Positions 1 to 6,770 are shown, counted from the first letter of the stretch. The stretch is 19,012 bases of DNA from CAZOIA01 sp964579675 (GCA_964579675.1 CAZOIA010000107.1:1-19012), one strand, 5' to 3'. Notes: generated from the sequence alone by a model not told the origin. A program made the numbers and translations.

Positions 1-26
1 TACTAATTGCCCGGGCCAGGAGCGCA

Positions 27-548
27 ATGGAGCGGCGGGGCCTGACCTATCGGCGGGCCGAAACGCTGATCGGTGGGGCCGGTAAAGAAACCGACGTTGA
101 AGCCCGTAAAGGCATGATCTCCGAAGCGCAGCAACTCATTATGCGGCTCCGTACCGACCCCGGAATCCGGGATCGGAAGTCGCGCGAACTTGTGGATAAG
201 CAGCAGCTCAAACTCGACAAGCTTCGCGCACGCTTCGCGCAGGAAAACATCGAGGTCGCGCGCGGCGAGTTGGGCGCAGCGCAGCGCGCGAAGCAGGTGG
301 CGGCTACAGAACTTCATCAAAAAGTGATGGCAGAGAAGTTCAAGCCGCTTGGGGATGCGGCCAAGATCGCCGGGCACAATGTCGGCGAGCTGGGAAAAGC
401 CTGTAAGCAGAGCGCGGGCGCCCTCAAGGAAATAGTCAAGCTCACCCTTTTCGGTGGCGCGGGCGCTCGGCAGTCGCGCGGCACGGGCGATGACGCGGAG
501 TTCGCGGCACGGGCGGGCGGGCTGCTCGGTGTGATTGGGACGTGGTGA
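27..548 (+). CDS. Hypothetical helical (coiled-coil) protein of the mobile element, possibly 5'-partial
   Basis: No family recognised. The 173-residue product is rich in Lys, Arg, Glu, Ala and Gln. Residues about 40-110 have heptad-like spacing of Leu/Ala and look like a long amphipathic helix or coiled coil. A Gly/Ala-rich tail ends in LLGVIGTW. The ATG at 27 is preceded by AGGAG at 18-22 with a short 4-nt spacer. The frame is open back to the window edge, so the real start may lie upstream. The stop (546-548) shares one base with the ATG of the next, broken reading frame, as in a coupled operon. A phage-type structural or scaffold helper is possible, but nothing in the sequence proves it. 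Confidence 0.5.
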   Translation: MERRGLTYRRAETLIGGAGKETDVEARKGMISEAQQLIMRLRTDPGIRDRKSRELVDKQQLKLDKLRARFAQENIEVARGELGAAQRAKQVAATELHQKVMAEKFKPLGDAAKIAGHNVGELGKACKQSAGALKEIVKLTLFGGAGARQSRGTGDDAEFAARAGGLLGVIGTW

Positions 549-716
549 TGGCATTGCAACTCAAATCACTGATCGCGGCGAAGGCGAAAGAGCGGCAACG
601 TGAAGGGAGGCGGCTCGGGCCCTTCGGGGAGAGAACGCTCGGTTGTGCAGAATTCTGCACAACCGGGTAAGACCCGCGAAGAACTCGCCCGGATCGCTGG
701 CGTGTCGAGGAACTGA
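548..716 (+). pseudogene. Frameshifted fragment of a ParB-associated HTH-type protein
   Basis: The ATG at 548 overlaps the preceding stop and opens a 40-codon frame starting MALQLKSLIAAKAKERQREG, which ends at 668-670. From about 645 a second frame reads VQNSAQPGKTREELARIAGV and then SRN before a stop at 714-716. Joined, the two halves match a pattern in element and phage proteins associated with ParB: AKxxQR, then basic Gly-rich, then NSA, then TR-ELA-IAGVS followed by DTI-KV. Here the halves are in different frames and the recognition helix after GVS is missing. I therefore call it a truncated, frameshifted relic. The family link comes from pattern memory, not a search. Confidence 0.45.
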
Positions 717-717
717 T

Positions 718-942
718 ATGGCAAACCAAGACGGAAAGAGGCCGACAGAAGTAATGACCCCCCGCGAGTGCTGGCAGGCCCTGCACGACGCCGCCGGCTG
801 GGTGCTCCTGGAGGGCGGCCGGCTTTACGAGCAAGCCCGCGCGGCGGATGATTTCGAGGTGTGCGCGAACCTGCTGGCGACACTCGTGCATTCACATCAT
901 CTCTTGCAACAAGCGCGGCTCCAGCTCGGGACCGGGGGGTGA
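718..942 (+). CDS. Hypothetical small helical protein
   Basis: The 74-residue product starts MANQDGKRPTEVMTPRECWQ and contains helical segments rich in Ala, Leu and His (LLATLVHSHHLLQQARLQL). The ATG at 718 was chosen over upstream in-frame codons because GAGGA lies six bases before it. The stop TGA (940-942) overlaps a GTG at 939 and lies just ahead of a GTG at 945, so it is probably coupled to the next gene. No domain recognised. Position within the element suggests a small accessory or regulatory role, but that is only inference. Confidence 0.5.
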   Translation: MANQDGKRPTEVMTPRECWQALHDAAGWVLLEGGRLYEQARAADDFEVCANLLATLVHSHHLLQQARLQLGTGG

Positions 943-944
943 TT

Positions 945-1370
945 GTGTGCCACAGGGGGACGCGACCAACGAATAAGCAATGTCGCGAACGAACGGACTT
1001 CGCGGCGCAGCTCTTGGTTGACAACGCTGGGCTCAGGCCGTACCAGCTCGCGAGCAAGTTCCGCGCGAAGTTTGGGGGCACGCGGCACACCGCGAATCGT
1101 TACTTGGCTCGCGCGCGCGAACAACTCGCGGAGAACCACGGCAGCGCTCTTCGCGACTTGGCATCCAGTTTGCCCGGGAAGTTCGCCAGCGCGCTCGAAC
1201 GCGCGCGGGACGGCGGCAACGCGCGAGTTGAAGCGCGCTTGTTATCCAGCCTGCTCCAGCTCGCCGGCAACGCGAAGAGAGACGAGCCCGGGGAGCCGAT
1301 CAATACGATCGAGCTGGTGGTAGTCGAAAGTCCGGGGAACAACGATGGCAAAGCCAAAACCAACAAGTGA
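945..1370 (+). CDS. Putative HTH DNA-binding protein of the mobile element
   Basis: The product is about 141 residues. Around TRHTANRYLARAREQLAE there is a plausible helix-turn-helix with a basic recognition helix, followed by a long helical region (LASSLPGKFASALERARDGG, RLLSSLLQLAG). The C-terminus contains the hydrophobic strand IELVVV and a Lys-rich tail. This layout resembles small DNA-binding proteins of phages, including some terminase small subunits, but similarity is weak. There is no in-frame ATG. GTG at 945 follows a GGGGGG tract (934-939) by five bases; GTG at 939, overlapping the previous stop, is the alternative. The 3' end overlaps the next gene by 26 bases. Confidence 0.5.
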   Translation: MCHRGTRPTNKQCRERTDFAAQLLVDNAGLRPYQLASKFRAKFGGTRHTANRYLARAREQLAENHGSALRDLASSLPGKFASALERARDGGNARVEARLLSSLLQLAGNAKRDEPGEPINTIELVVVESPGNNDGKAKTNK

Positions 1371-1950
1371 CCAACGAGTCGAAGCGCTCGCCCTCTTCAA
1401 CTCGAAGTGGCAAACCGTTAGGAAGATCGTCGATTTCAGGGCACACCACAGAGGCATCCGCAGGGACGATAGGGGGGACCTCCAACAAGATGCCGGCGAG
1501 CATTTATGGCAGTCGTGCCTGCGGGCCGTTGACCCCGAACGCGGCGGCTTCAAGATTCAGTGTCGCCTTGCGGCCAATTACGCTTTCGAGAAGCGAGCCC
1601 GGTCCCAGCGGCGCTTTCCACTTCGCGAGGCGGACCTTCTCCTGCCCGATGCCGATGACGATGCTCCGAGTCCGCTGGATGCGCCGGTGCCGCGACCTGG
1701 CGCGCGGGTGCTGGTCGATGGCATGCTGATCGACATGACCGAAGTAGACGTGCGCCTCGATTCACCCGAGCTGATCGAACTTTATGACCACGGCATTTCT
1801 ATGGCCCGCCGCGCCCGAGCTGACGGCGTGACTCGGCAGGCGCTCTCTTGCCGCTGCAAGGCTGGGAAATCGGACGGCGCGTTTTTCTGTGGCCTGGGGC
1901 GGCGCGGGCGATGGCTGTTCCCGCTATTGGAGGCGAGACGTTCCGCGTAA
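1345..1950 (+). CDS. Sigma-70-like transcription factor carried by the element
   Basis: The 201-residue protein looks like a divergent RNA polymerase sigma factor. Residues about 43-90 follow the region 2 pattern: acidic DLQQDAGEHLW, then AVDPERGGF, then LAANYAFEKRARSQRR, like the DLxQExxLxLW / DPxRGxF / basic region of ECF and phage sigma factors. Residues about 143-175 (LIELYDHGISMARRARADGV followed by TRQALSCRCKAG) resemble a region 4 or resolvase-type HTH. The linker (about 100-140) is acidic and Pro-rich. The ATG at 1345 has GGGGA seven bases upstream. It may redirect transcription to element genes. An HTH adaptor that does not bind polymerase is an alternative. Confidence 0.5.
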   Translation: MAKPKPTSDQRVEALALFNSKWQTVRKIVDFRAHHRGIRRDDRGDLQQDAGEHLWQSCLRAVDPERGGFKIQCRLAANYAFEKRARSQRRFPLREADLLLPDADDDAPSPLDAPVPRPGARVLVDGMLIDMTEVDVRLDSPELIELYDHGISMARRARADGVTRQALSCRCKAGKSDGAFFCGLGRRGRWLFPLLEARRSA

Positions 1951-2066
1951 GATAATCATTGCCGGGACGGCGAGCAGTACACTCGCCAAGCAGCTCCGGC
2001 GGACGATCCGGACTTCACTCCTTCCCCTGATCGTCTGCCGGGCTGGCCCGGAGAAGGAGTAGACCA

Positions 2067-2720
2067 GTGAACATTCCGCAAGACACCTCGTTGAGTGAGC
2101 TTCAGCTCGACGTACTGAGGACAATTCACGGATGGGAGTATGACGGGCGGTCGGTGACTCGACAATTCGACACCGAGATGATCCGCACTATGCGAGGAAC
2201 CGAAACGCTCTCGCCCGTCCCCTGGTTTCTCATTGCTGCGGAGCTGTTCAACAAAGGCCCGATCGCCGTGATGCGCGGACTCAAAAGGCTCGCCAGACTT
2301 GGACTCGTGGAACAGCAACAGGGGTGTGTGCCGGCATCTGGCGAATACGCCACGCCATCGGGCTGCATTATTATCACCTGCCAGGATGGCGGGGATGGCG
2401 TTGAGATCGGCCCCGGGACGGTGGAAACCCCGACCGGCTGGCTCAGGGATGAAGCGGCGTACACGTTGACCGCGGCCGGCATCGTGCGCGCAACCCACCA
2501 CGGCCGGGAAGCGATGACCTCGCAGGAAAAGCCTGCTGCATCCAAATCTGAACGCAAGCGAGGTCCGAAGCGGGTGTACGATCCGATGAAGGATCGGAAA
2601 CTTGTCGATGACTGGCAAGCCAGCAACCTGACGCAGCGTGAATTCGAGCAGGAGCGGGGCATCGGCTGCAAAACGGTAAAGCGGGCTTATGATCGAGTCC
2701 GCAGCCGCAAGCCGGAATAA
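2067..2720 (+). CDS. Winged-helix-like protein with C-terminal HTH
   Basis: The 217-residue product starts at GTG 2067, with AAGGAG seven bases upstream, the clearest ribosome site in this part of the element. Residues 10-90 look like a winged-helix fold: LSELQLDVLRTIHGW, a helix AAELFNKGPIAVMRGLKRLA and LGLVEQQQG, typical of a MarR-like wing region. A less conserved centre (about 90-150) ends in YTLTAAGIVRA. The C-terminus is highly basic (SERKRGPKRVYD) and leads into a second HTH-like unit, LTQREFEQERGIGCKTVKRA. Two DNA-binding modules suggest a regulator or a replication-initiator-like protein. The 116 bases upstream (1951-2066) carry no gene and could hold its promoter. Confidence 0.5.
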   Translation: MNIPQDTSLSELQLDVLRTIHGWEYDGRSVTRQFDTEMIRTMRGTETLSPVPWFLIAAELFNKGPIAVMRGLKRLARLGLVEQQQGCVPASGEYATPSGCIIITCQDGGDGVEIGPGTVETPTGWLRDEAAYTLTAAGIVRATHHGREAMTSQEKPAASKSERKRGPKRVYDPMKDRKLVDDWQASNLTQREFEQERGIGCKTVKRAYDRVRSRKPE

Positions 2721-2808
2721 AGCGCTGTCAAATCGACGAATTATTCCACATGCCAGAAGCACCCCCGCTCACGCCCCTGCAAAGCCTGTTTTCACAACGC
2801 ACCTCTAC

Positions 2809-2833
2809 GGAATAATTCGCCCGAAATTATTCC
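2809..2833. promoter_or_regulatory. Inverted repeat GGAATAATT-N7-AATTATTCC, probable operator
   Basis: A perfect 9-bp inverted repeat (arms 2809-2817 and 2825-2833) sits in the 167-bp gap between the winged-helix gene and the AlpA-like gene. A third copy of AATTATTCC occurs at 2739-2747. The repeat is strikingly AT-rich within GC-rich DNA. It could overlap a weak promoter -10 (AATAAT at 2810-2815). The geometry fits a dimeric repressor site. A terminator is less likely because no T-run follows. Confidence 0.45.
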
Positions 2834-2860
2834 TTCCCATTCCACCGAGTCTACTTTCCG

Positions 2861-2874
2861 TGCCAATGGTGGCA
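2861..2874. repeat. Short inverted repeat TGCCA-ATGG-TGGCA upstream of the AlpA-like gene
   Basis: Perfect 5-bp arms (2861-2865 and 2870-2874) end immediately before the GAGGTG ribosome site of the gene starting at 2888. It could be an operator half of the excisionase-like protein or an RNA hairpin that modulates ribosome access. It is short enough to occur by chance. Confidence 0.25.
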
Positions 2875-2887
2875 TGAGGTGTGAACT

Positions 2888-3112
2888 ATGGACGCGAGCG
2901 AGCTGGTGGACGTAAGGGCGGTTGGGCGACTGTTGAAGTGCTCGACCCGCCACGTGTGGGGACTAGTCGCCACGGGTCGAATGCCAGAGCCGATCAGGCT
3001 CGGACGTTGCGTCCGCTGGCGATCGGCCGACTTGGGCTTATGGGTTCGGCGGGGTTGCCCTAATCAAGAGGCATTTGAGGTCGAACGGGCAGCGGCCGAG
3101 GTGGCAAAGTGA
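2888..3112 (+). CDS. AlpA/excisionase-like HTH protein (helix-turn-helix_17 type)
   Basis: The 74-residue protein has the layout of MerR-like AlpA and excisionase proteins: ELVDVRAVGRLLKCSTRHVW (first HTH helices), then GLVATGRMPEPIRLGRCVRW (wing with the usual G-x-P-x-P-I-x-L-G pattern), then RSADLGLWVRRG. In such elements these proteins bend att DNA during excision or activate the integrase or replication operon. The ATG at 2888 has GAGGTG with good spacing. The GTG of the following gene overlaps its stop, so it probably heads the replication operon. The fold assignment is solid; the excisionase role is inferred from context. Confidence 0.75.
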   Translation: MDASELVDVRAVGRLLKCSTRHVWGLVATGRMPEPIRLGRCVRWRSADLGLWVRRGCPNQEAFEVERAAAEVAK

Positions 3113-3453
3113 TTGCCGAAAAAAGCCCGCGTGCGGGGCGGCAACGCGGGCGCGAGCAAACCGATCACAGAGGTATTATACTCAACGCCTTTCCGACTTG
3201 CAACCTGCATCGGCGGCCGATTGTGGATGGCTTCCCGCCCCGCTGTCCGATGCGGGAAACATTCGCGCTCCAAGCAATCAGGCGGCTGCAAGATGAAGCG
3301 TACGCCAAGCTGGGCCGGATACCCGAGGCCGACACGTCTGGGCTTGATGATCTCTGTCGGGCAGGAATCTGCGACGAGTGTACAGCACGGCTACTGGCCG
3401 ATCCGCATGTGCGACACCTGCGGGCCAAGCGGGCGGGAAGGGGCTGCCGATGA
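3109..3453 (+). CDS. Hypothetical small protein with a possible cysteine cluster
   Basis: The 114-residue protein starts at GTG 3109, overlapping the previous stop (GTGA). It ends in a stop (3451-3453) overlapping the ATG of the primase gene at 3450 (ATGA), so it is almost certainly cotranslated. The N-terminal third is basic and low-complexity. The C-terminal half (about 50-114) is more protein-like: LQAIRRLQDEAYAKLGRIPE, then LDDLCRAGICDECTARLLAD. The closely spaced cysteines (CRAGICDEC) could bind a metal. No family recognised. Its place directly before the primase suggests a replication accessory protein, which is an inference. Confidence 0.5.
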   Translation: MIAEKSPRAGRQRGREQTDHRGIILNAFPTCNLHRRPIVDGFPPRCPMRETFALQAIRRLQDEAYAKLGRIPEADTSGLDDLCRAGICDECTARLLADPHVRHLRAKRAGRGCR

Positions 3454-5924
3454 CACCGATCGAGCTTGTACTCCCGAAACTTCGGGGCGTTCGGCGTGTG
3501 GGTTCCGGCTGGATGGCCACGTGTCCCGCCCACGAGGATAAACGCCCGAGCTTGGCCGTCAGTGAGGGTAATGATGGCCGGATATTGCTAAAATGCTTTG
3601 CCGGTTGTTCCGTGGATTCGATCTGTGCCGCGCTGGGCGTTGAGAAGTTTCGATTGTTCCCCGAGCGCGGCAATGGTTATCGGCGTGGCGTGCAGCCACC
3701 CGCCAGCTCGAACGCGAAGCCAGCCTGCAAGGTGTATCCAACGGTCTGTGAGGCGATCCAAGACTTCGAATGGCAGCGCGAACGCAAAAGGGCTGCATCG
3801 TGGACCTATCACGACGCCAACGGCCAACCCGCCGGCGCGGTGATACGGTGGGACACGGCCACGGGCAAGGACATTCGCCCGGTTTCTCGGAAGGGCACCG
3901 GATGGATCATCGGCGCAATGCCCGCCCCCCGGCCGCTGTACCGGCTGCCCGAGCTGCGCGATACCGATGGCCGAATGTACGTTGTCGAGGGTGAGAAGTG
4001 TGTAGAGGCACTCCGAACTATCGGCTTGCCCGCGACCACAAGCGCGGGGGGGTCAAACGCGGCACATAAGAGCGACTGGTCGCCCGTGGCCGGCAAAGAG
4101 TGCGTCATCTTGCCCGACAACGATAACGCCGGCCAGCACTATGCCGATGACGTGGCGGGCATCCTGGCCACACTGGACCCGCCGGCAACGGTCCGTGTTG
4201 TCCAGCTGCCGAACCTGCCCCCGGGTGGTGATGTGGTGGAGCATATCGAGGCCCGCCGCGCTGCCGGGCTGGACGATGACGCGATCCGCGCGGAGCTGGA
4301 ACGGCTGGTCGATGCGGCCGAACCGACGGAGCTGGACCGGTCTGCCCCTGCGGTTGAACCGTGGCGGCCCTTGCCGGTCAATGCTTTGCCTGAGCCGGTG
4401 CGGGCTTTCGTATCCGAGACGGCGGCCGCGCTTGGTTGTGACCCGGTTTACATCGCCCTGCCCGCCCTGGCGGCTGTGGCGTCATGTATCGGCACGACGC
4501 GGGACATCGAACTGAAAGGAAGCTGGCGTGAGCCGGCGATACTCTGGGCCGTCTTGATCGCGCGTTCGGGCTCATTGAAATCGCCCGCACTGGACGCCGC
4601 GCTGGAGCCCCTACGCCATGTTCAAGGGCGGGCAATCGCCGAACACGAGTCGGCGGTTGAAACTTACAAGGCTGAACGCCTCGAATATGAAGTGATGTTG
4701 ACGCGGTGGAAACGCGACCGGGCGAAGGGCGGCGGGGGCGAACCGCCAATGGAACCCGAGATCCCGCTGCCGGTACGGTACATCGTGAGCGATATCACAC
4801 TTGAAGCTTTGGCCCCGCTCTTGGAGGCGAACCCGCGGGGGGTGTTGTTGGCGCGGGATGAGCTGAGCGCGTGGGTGCAGTCCTTCAACCAATACAAGCG
4901 GGGTAAAGGTGGGGACGCTGGGGGGTGGCTGGAGCTACACCGGGCCGGCACGTTGTGTGTGGATCGGAAAGCCAGTGGCACGATCTTTATCCACCGCCCA
5001 GCGGTGTCGGTTTGCGGGACGATCCAGCCGGGCGTGGCGGCGCGGGTATTCAGCTCCGAGTACATCGAGGCCGGGCTTGTGGCCCGGCTGCTGGTGGCAC
5101 GGCCACCCGAGCGACGGAAGCGGTGGACGAACCGCACCCCATCGGCGGGGGTCCTGGGCGCATACGAGCGGCTGATCCGGGATCTGCTGGCCCTGGAGCA
5201 CGTCGAGGGCGAGCATGGCCCGGAGCCGGCCCGGTTGCGGTTGACCGACGCGGCGGCAGCCCACTGGCAGGCGTGGTACAACGTCCACGCCGGGCGCATT
5301 GCCGACGCGGGCACGGACAGCCTGGCGGCGGCGCTGGCCAAGATTGAGGCCGCTGCGGCTCGGTTCGCTCTGATCTTCGCGCTTGTGGATGACCCGTCTG
5401 CCGATGAGGTCCCCGACCGGGCCGTAGAACGCGGGACGGCATTGGCTAACTGGTTCGCCAATGAAGCCCAGCGGGTGTACGCAGCTTTGGAGGAATCTGA
5501 CGATGATCGGGACCAGCGGCGGCTGGTGGAGCTGGTCCAACGGAAGGGCGGGGCGGTGACGGCCCGGGAATTGCAGCAAGCAAGCCGGCTGTACGGGACG
5601 GCAGCCGCGGCAGAAGCGGCCCTGGATGAACTGGTCCGGGCCGAGCTGGCCCGGTGGGAGCAGCCCCCGCAGGCTGGCCGGGGTGCCCCGCGTTCCCGCC
5701 GGCTTGTTCTGAACACCGAACGTGTCTACGTCTACAGAAATGCGGCTGACGATAGCGCCAGTGGCAATTCTGTAGACGTAGACAGTGTAGACATCCCCGA
5801 CAGCGTGGTTGACGAGGGTGCCTCTGAGCCCGACCTGGCCCCGGATCACGGCATTCCCGACGGCGTGGAACGCCCGCCTGAAGGGGGTGTACCCGAGGAT
5901 ATCGACGATTGGGGGGTCATATGA
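3450..5924 (+). CDS. Primase-helicase-like replication protein (CHC2 zinc finger, TOPRIM, DUF3987)
   Basis: The 824-residue protein probably starts replication of the element. Residues 25-53 hold a CHC2-type zinc finger (CPAH at 25-28, then C49 and C53 in CFAGC). A TOPRIM domain follows, with the catalytic Glu in VVEGE (E180) and the acidic pair in LPDNDNAG (D223, D225). From about 310 to 700 there is a DUF3987-type helicase-like domain: a P-loop variant SGSLKS (373-378) and a Walker-B-like LLARDELSAW with D470/E471. A winged-helix-like segment lies near 690-745 (RRLVELVQRKGGAVTARELQ). The acidic tail contains the GTAGAC repeats described separately. ATG 3450 was chosen over the upstream in-frame codon because it overlaps the previous stop. 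This domain order is usual for phage and integrative-element primases. Confidence 0.85.
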   Translation: MTPIELVLPKLRGVRRVGSGWMATCPAHEDKRPSLAVSEGNDGRILLKCFAGCSVDSICAALGVEKFRLFPERGNGYRRGVQPPASSNAKPACKVYPTVCEAIQDFEWQRERKRAASWTYHDANGQPAGAVIRWDTATGKDIRPVSRKGTGWIIGAMPAPRPLYRLPELRDTDGRMYVVEGEKCVEALRTIGLPATTSAGGSNAAHKSDWSPVAGKECVILPDNDNAGQHYADDVAGILATLDPPATVRVVQLPNLPPGGDVVEHIEARRAAGLDDDAIRAELERLVDAAEPTELDRSAPAVEPWRPLPVNALPEPVRAFVSETAAALGCDPVYIALPALAAVASCIGTTRDIELKGSWREPAILWAVLIARSGSLKSPALDAALEPLRHVQGRAIAEHESAVETYKAERLEYEVMLTRWKRDRAKGGGGEPPMEPEIPLPVRYIVSDITLEALAPLLEANPRGVLLARDELSAWVQSFNQYKRGKGGDAGGWLELHRAGTLCVDRKASGTIFIHRPAVSVCGTIQPGVAARVFSSEYIEAGLVARLLVARPPERRKRWTNRTPSAGVLGAYERLIRDLLALEHVEGEHGPEPARLRLTDAAAAHWQAWYNVHAGRIADAGTDSLAAALAKIEAAAARFALIFALVDDPSADEVPDRAVERGTALANWFANEAQRVYAALEESDDDRDQRRLVELVQRKGGAVTARELQQASRLYGTAAAAEAALDELVRAELARWEQPPQAGRGAPRSRRLVLNTERVYVYRNAADDSASGNSVDVDSVDIPDSVVDEGASEPDLAPDHGIPDGVERPPEGGVPEDIDDWGVI
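5723..5784. repeat. Perfect 17-bp inverted repeat with GTAGAC iteron-like units inside the primase gene
   Basis: The arms TGTCTACGTCTACAGAA (5723-5739) and TTCTGTAGACGTAGACA (5768-5784) are exact reverse complements separated by 28 bases. The motif GTAGAC occurs twice inverted in the left arm and twice direct in the right arm. A further direct copy lies just beyond, at 5787-5792. The repeat encodes part of the acidic C-terminal tail of the primase (residues about 758-780, VDVDSVD). Location in the initiator gene suggests a replication origin or autoregulatory site; this is inference. Confidence 0.6.
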
Positions 5925-6391
5925 GCCCGGTCGCCGGCTTGCTGGCCGCCCTGCGGAGCCGGGGTATCATCCTGGAGGCCCACGGGGACCAGCTACGGTA
6001 TCGCCCGCGGTCGGCGATGACGCCCGGCTTACAGGAGCGGCTGACAGCCCACAAGACGGCCCTGCTGGCCATGCTGCGAGCCCAGGCAGCCCAGGCAGCC
6101 CAGGTGGCCACAGAGGCCGCCAGGGCCATCCCCGAGCCTCCTGAGCCCCGGGCGTCCCACGAGGCCCCAGAGGCCGGCCGGGGCATCTCTGAGCCGCCCA
6201 CGGCCCGGGCAGGATTCGTCACGGAGCTTGTGCTGCGGGCTGGCCGGTGGGCTTGGCGGCAGCGGCGAGCGGATGACGCGGATCGGGCCCTCGCAGGATA
6301 CCAGCGGACCACGGCGGGCATGGGCTGGTGTGAGGCGTGCGCTTTGGAACTGGCCCGGGGGCGGGCTAGTAGCGATGGGGACCAGGGGTGA
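5921..6391 (+). CDS. Small protein with TubC_N-like N-terminal domain
   Basis: The 156-residue protein starts at ATG 5921, overlapping the primase stop (ATGA) after a GGGGGG tract. Residues 5-52 follow the TubC_N docking-domain pattern: LLAALRSRGIILEAHGDQLR, then Y-R-P, then MTPGLQERLTAHKTALLAML. That domain was first described at the N-termini of some NRPS/PKS enzymes, but similar short proteins also occur beside primases in mobile elements. A low-complexity Ala/Pro/Glu linker with an AQA repeat (about 53-95) follows. The C-terminal part has WAWRQRRADDADRALAGYQR and a CEAC pair. It probably acts with the primase, given the coupling; the partner and exact role are unknown. Confidence 0.6.
   Translation: MSPVAGLLAALRSRGIILEAHGDQLRYRPRSAMTPGLQERLTAHKTALLAMLRAQAAQAAQVATEAARAIPEPPEPRASHEAPEAGRGISEPPTARAGFVTELVLRAGRWAWRQRRADDADRALAGYQRTTAGMGWCEACALELARGRASSDGDQG
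6080..6106 (+). repeat. Three tandem 9-bp units (GCCCAGGCA) in the TubC_N-like gene
   Basis: Three consecutive 9-base units (the last altered at its final two bases) encode Ala-Gln-Ala steps in the linker of the TubC_N-like protein. The unit keeps frame, so copy-number change would only lengthen the linker. Confidence 0.6.
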
Positions 6392-6520
6392 CGGGGCAAG
6401 GCCCCCGGCACATGATCCTGGCCACGTGCTGACACACGGCGGGGACAGCGCAGCCCCCCGAGTGGGGGATGCAGCCGTGGGGCAAATGGGGGCGGCGGGC
6501 AAAAAACCTGCTGGCGGGAG

Positions 6521-6549
6521 TTGACTGGCGCTCGATTGTACATTATATT
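6521..6549 (+). promoter_or_regulatory. Near-consensus sigma-70 promoter for the XRE-like regulator
   Basis: TTGACT (6521-6526) and TATATT (6544-6549) are separated by exactly 17 bases, a near-ideal housekeeping promoter in a GC-rich region. The expected start of transcription, six to seven bases after the -10, falls on or next to the ATG at 6556. The mRNA would then be leaderless or nearly so. Confidence 0.7.
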
Positions 6550-6555
6550 AAGGGT

Positions 6556-6768
6556 ATGGGCGTGCAATTCCAAACCACGATCAAACGCGAGCTGGCTCGC
6601 CGGGGCTGGTCAGGCTACCGCCTGGGGCATGAGGCGCGGATGCCAGTTAGGACCATACAGGCGTACCTCAGTGGTGACCGCGACCTGACCGGGAAACGCT
6701 TGGCCAAGGTTCTCGACACGCTCGACCTAGAATTGAGACCAAAGCAGCAACGGCGACGGAAAGGGTGA
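6556..6768 (+). CDS. XRE-family HTH regulator
   Basis: The 70-residue protein is essentially one Cro/CI-type HTH domain: TTIKRELARRGWSGYRLGHE, then ARMPVRTIQAYLSGDRDLTG, then KRLAKVLDTLDLEL, ending in a basic tail. Such small regulators typically control phage or element lysogeny and integrase genes. The ATG at 6556 was chosen because the promoter at 6521-6549 predicts transcription starting there. GTG at 6562 has AAGGG seven bases upstream and is the alternative if the mRNA starts earlier. Longer upstream in-frame starts would lie before the promoter. The stop (6766-6768) lies two bases before the integrase ATG, so the two genes are probably cotranscribed. Confidence 0.75.
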   Translation: MGVQFQTTIKRELARRGWSGYRLGHEARMPVRTIQAYLSGDRDLTGKRLAKVLDTLDLELRPKQQRRRKG

Positions 6769-6770
6769 CC

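Noticed and set aside
1956..2762. 268-codon minus-strand ORF opposite the winged-helix gene
   Set aside because: Composition is His/Arg/Pro-rich noise; the plus-strand frame has AAGGAG and HTH-like segments.
4664..5716. Long minus-strand ORF (350 codons) opposite the primase gene
   Set aside because: It is Ser/Arg/Ala-rich with no recognisable motif, and arises from the high-GC codon bias of the real primase gene on the other strand.
4935..5849. 304-codon minus-strand ORF overlapping the primase gene
   Set aside because: Shadow of the coding strand without domain features or a ribosome site.
6454..6468. CCCCC-GAGT-GGGGG as a terminator after the TubC_N-like gene
   Set aside because: The stem is only five pairs and is followed by GATGCAGCC rather than a T-run; G/C runs are common here.
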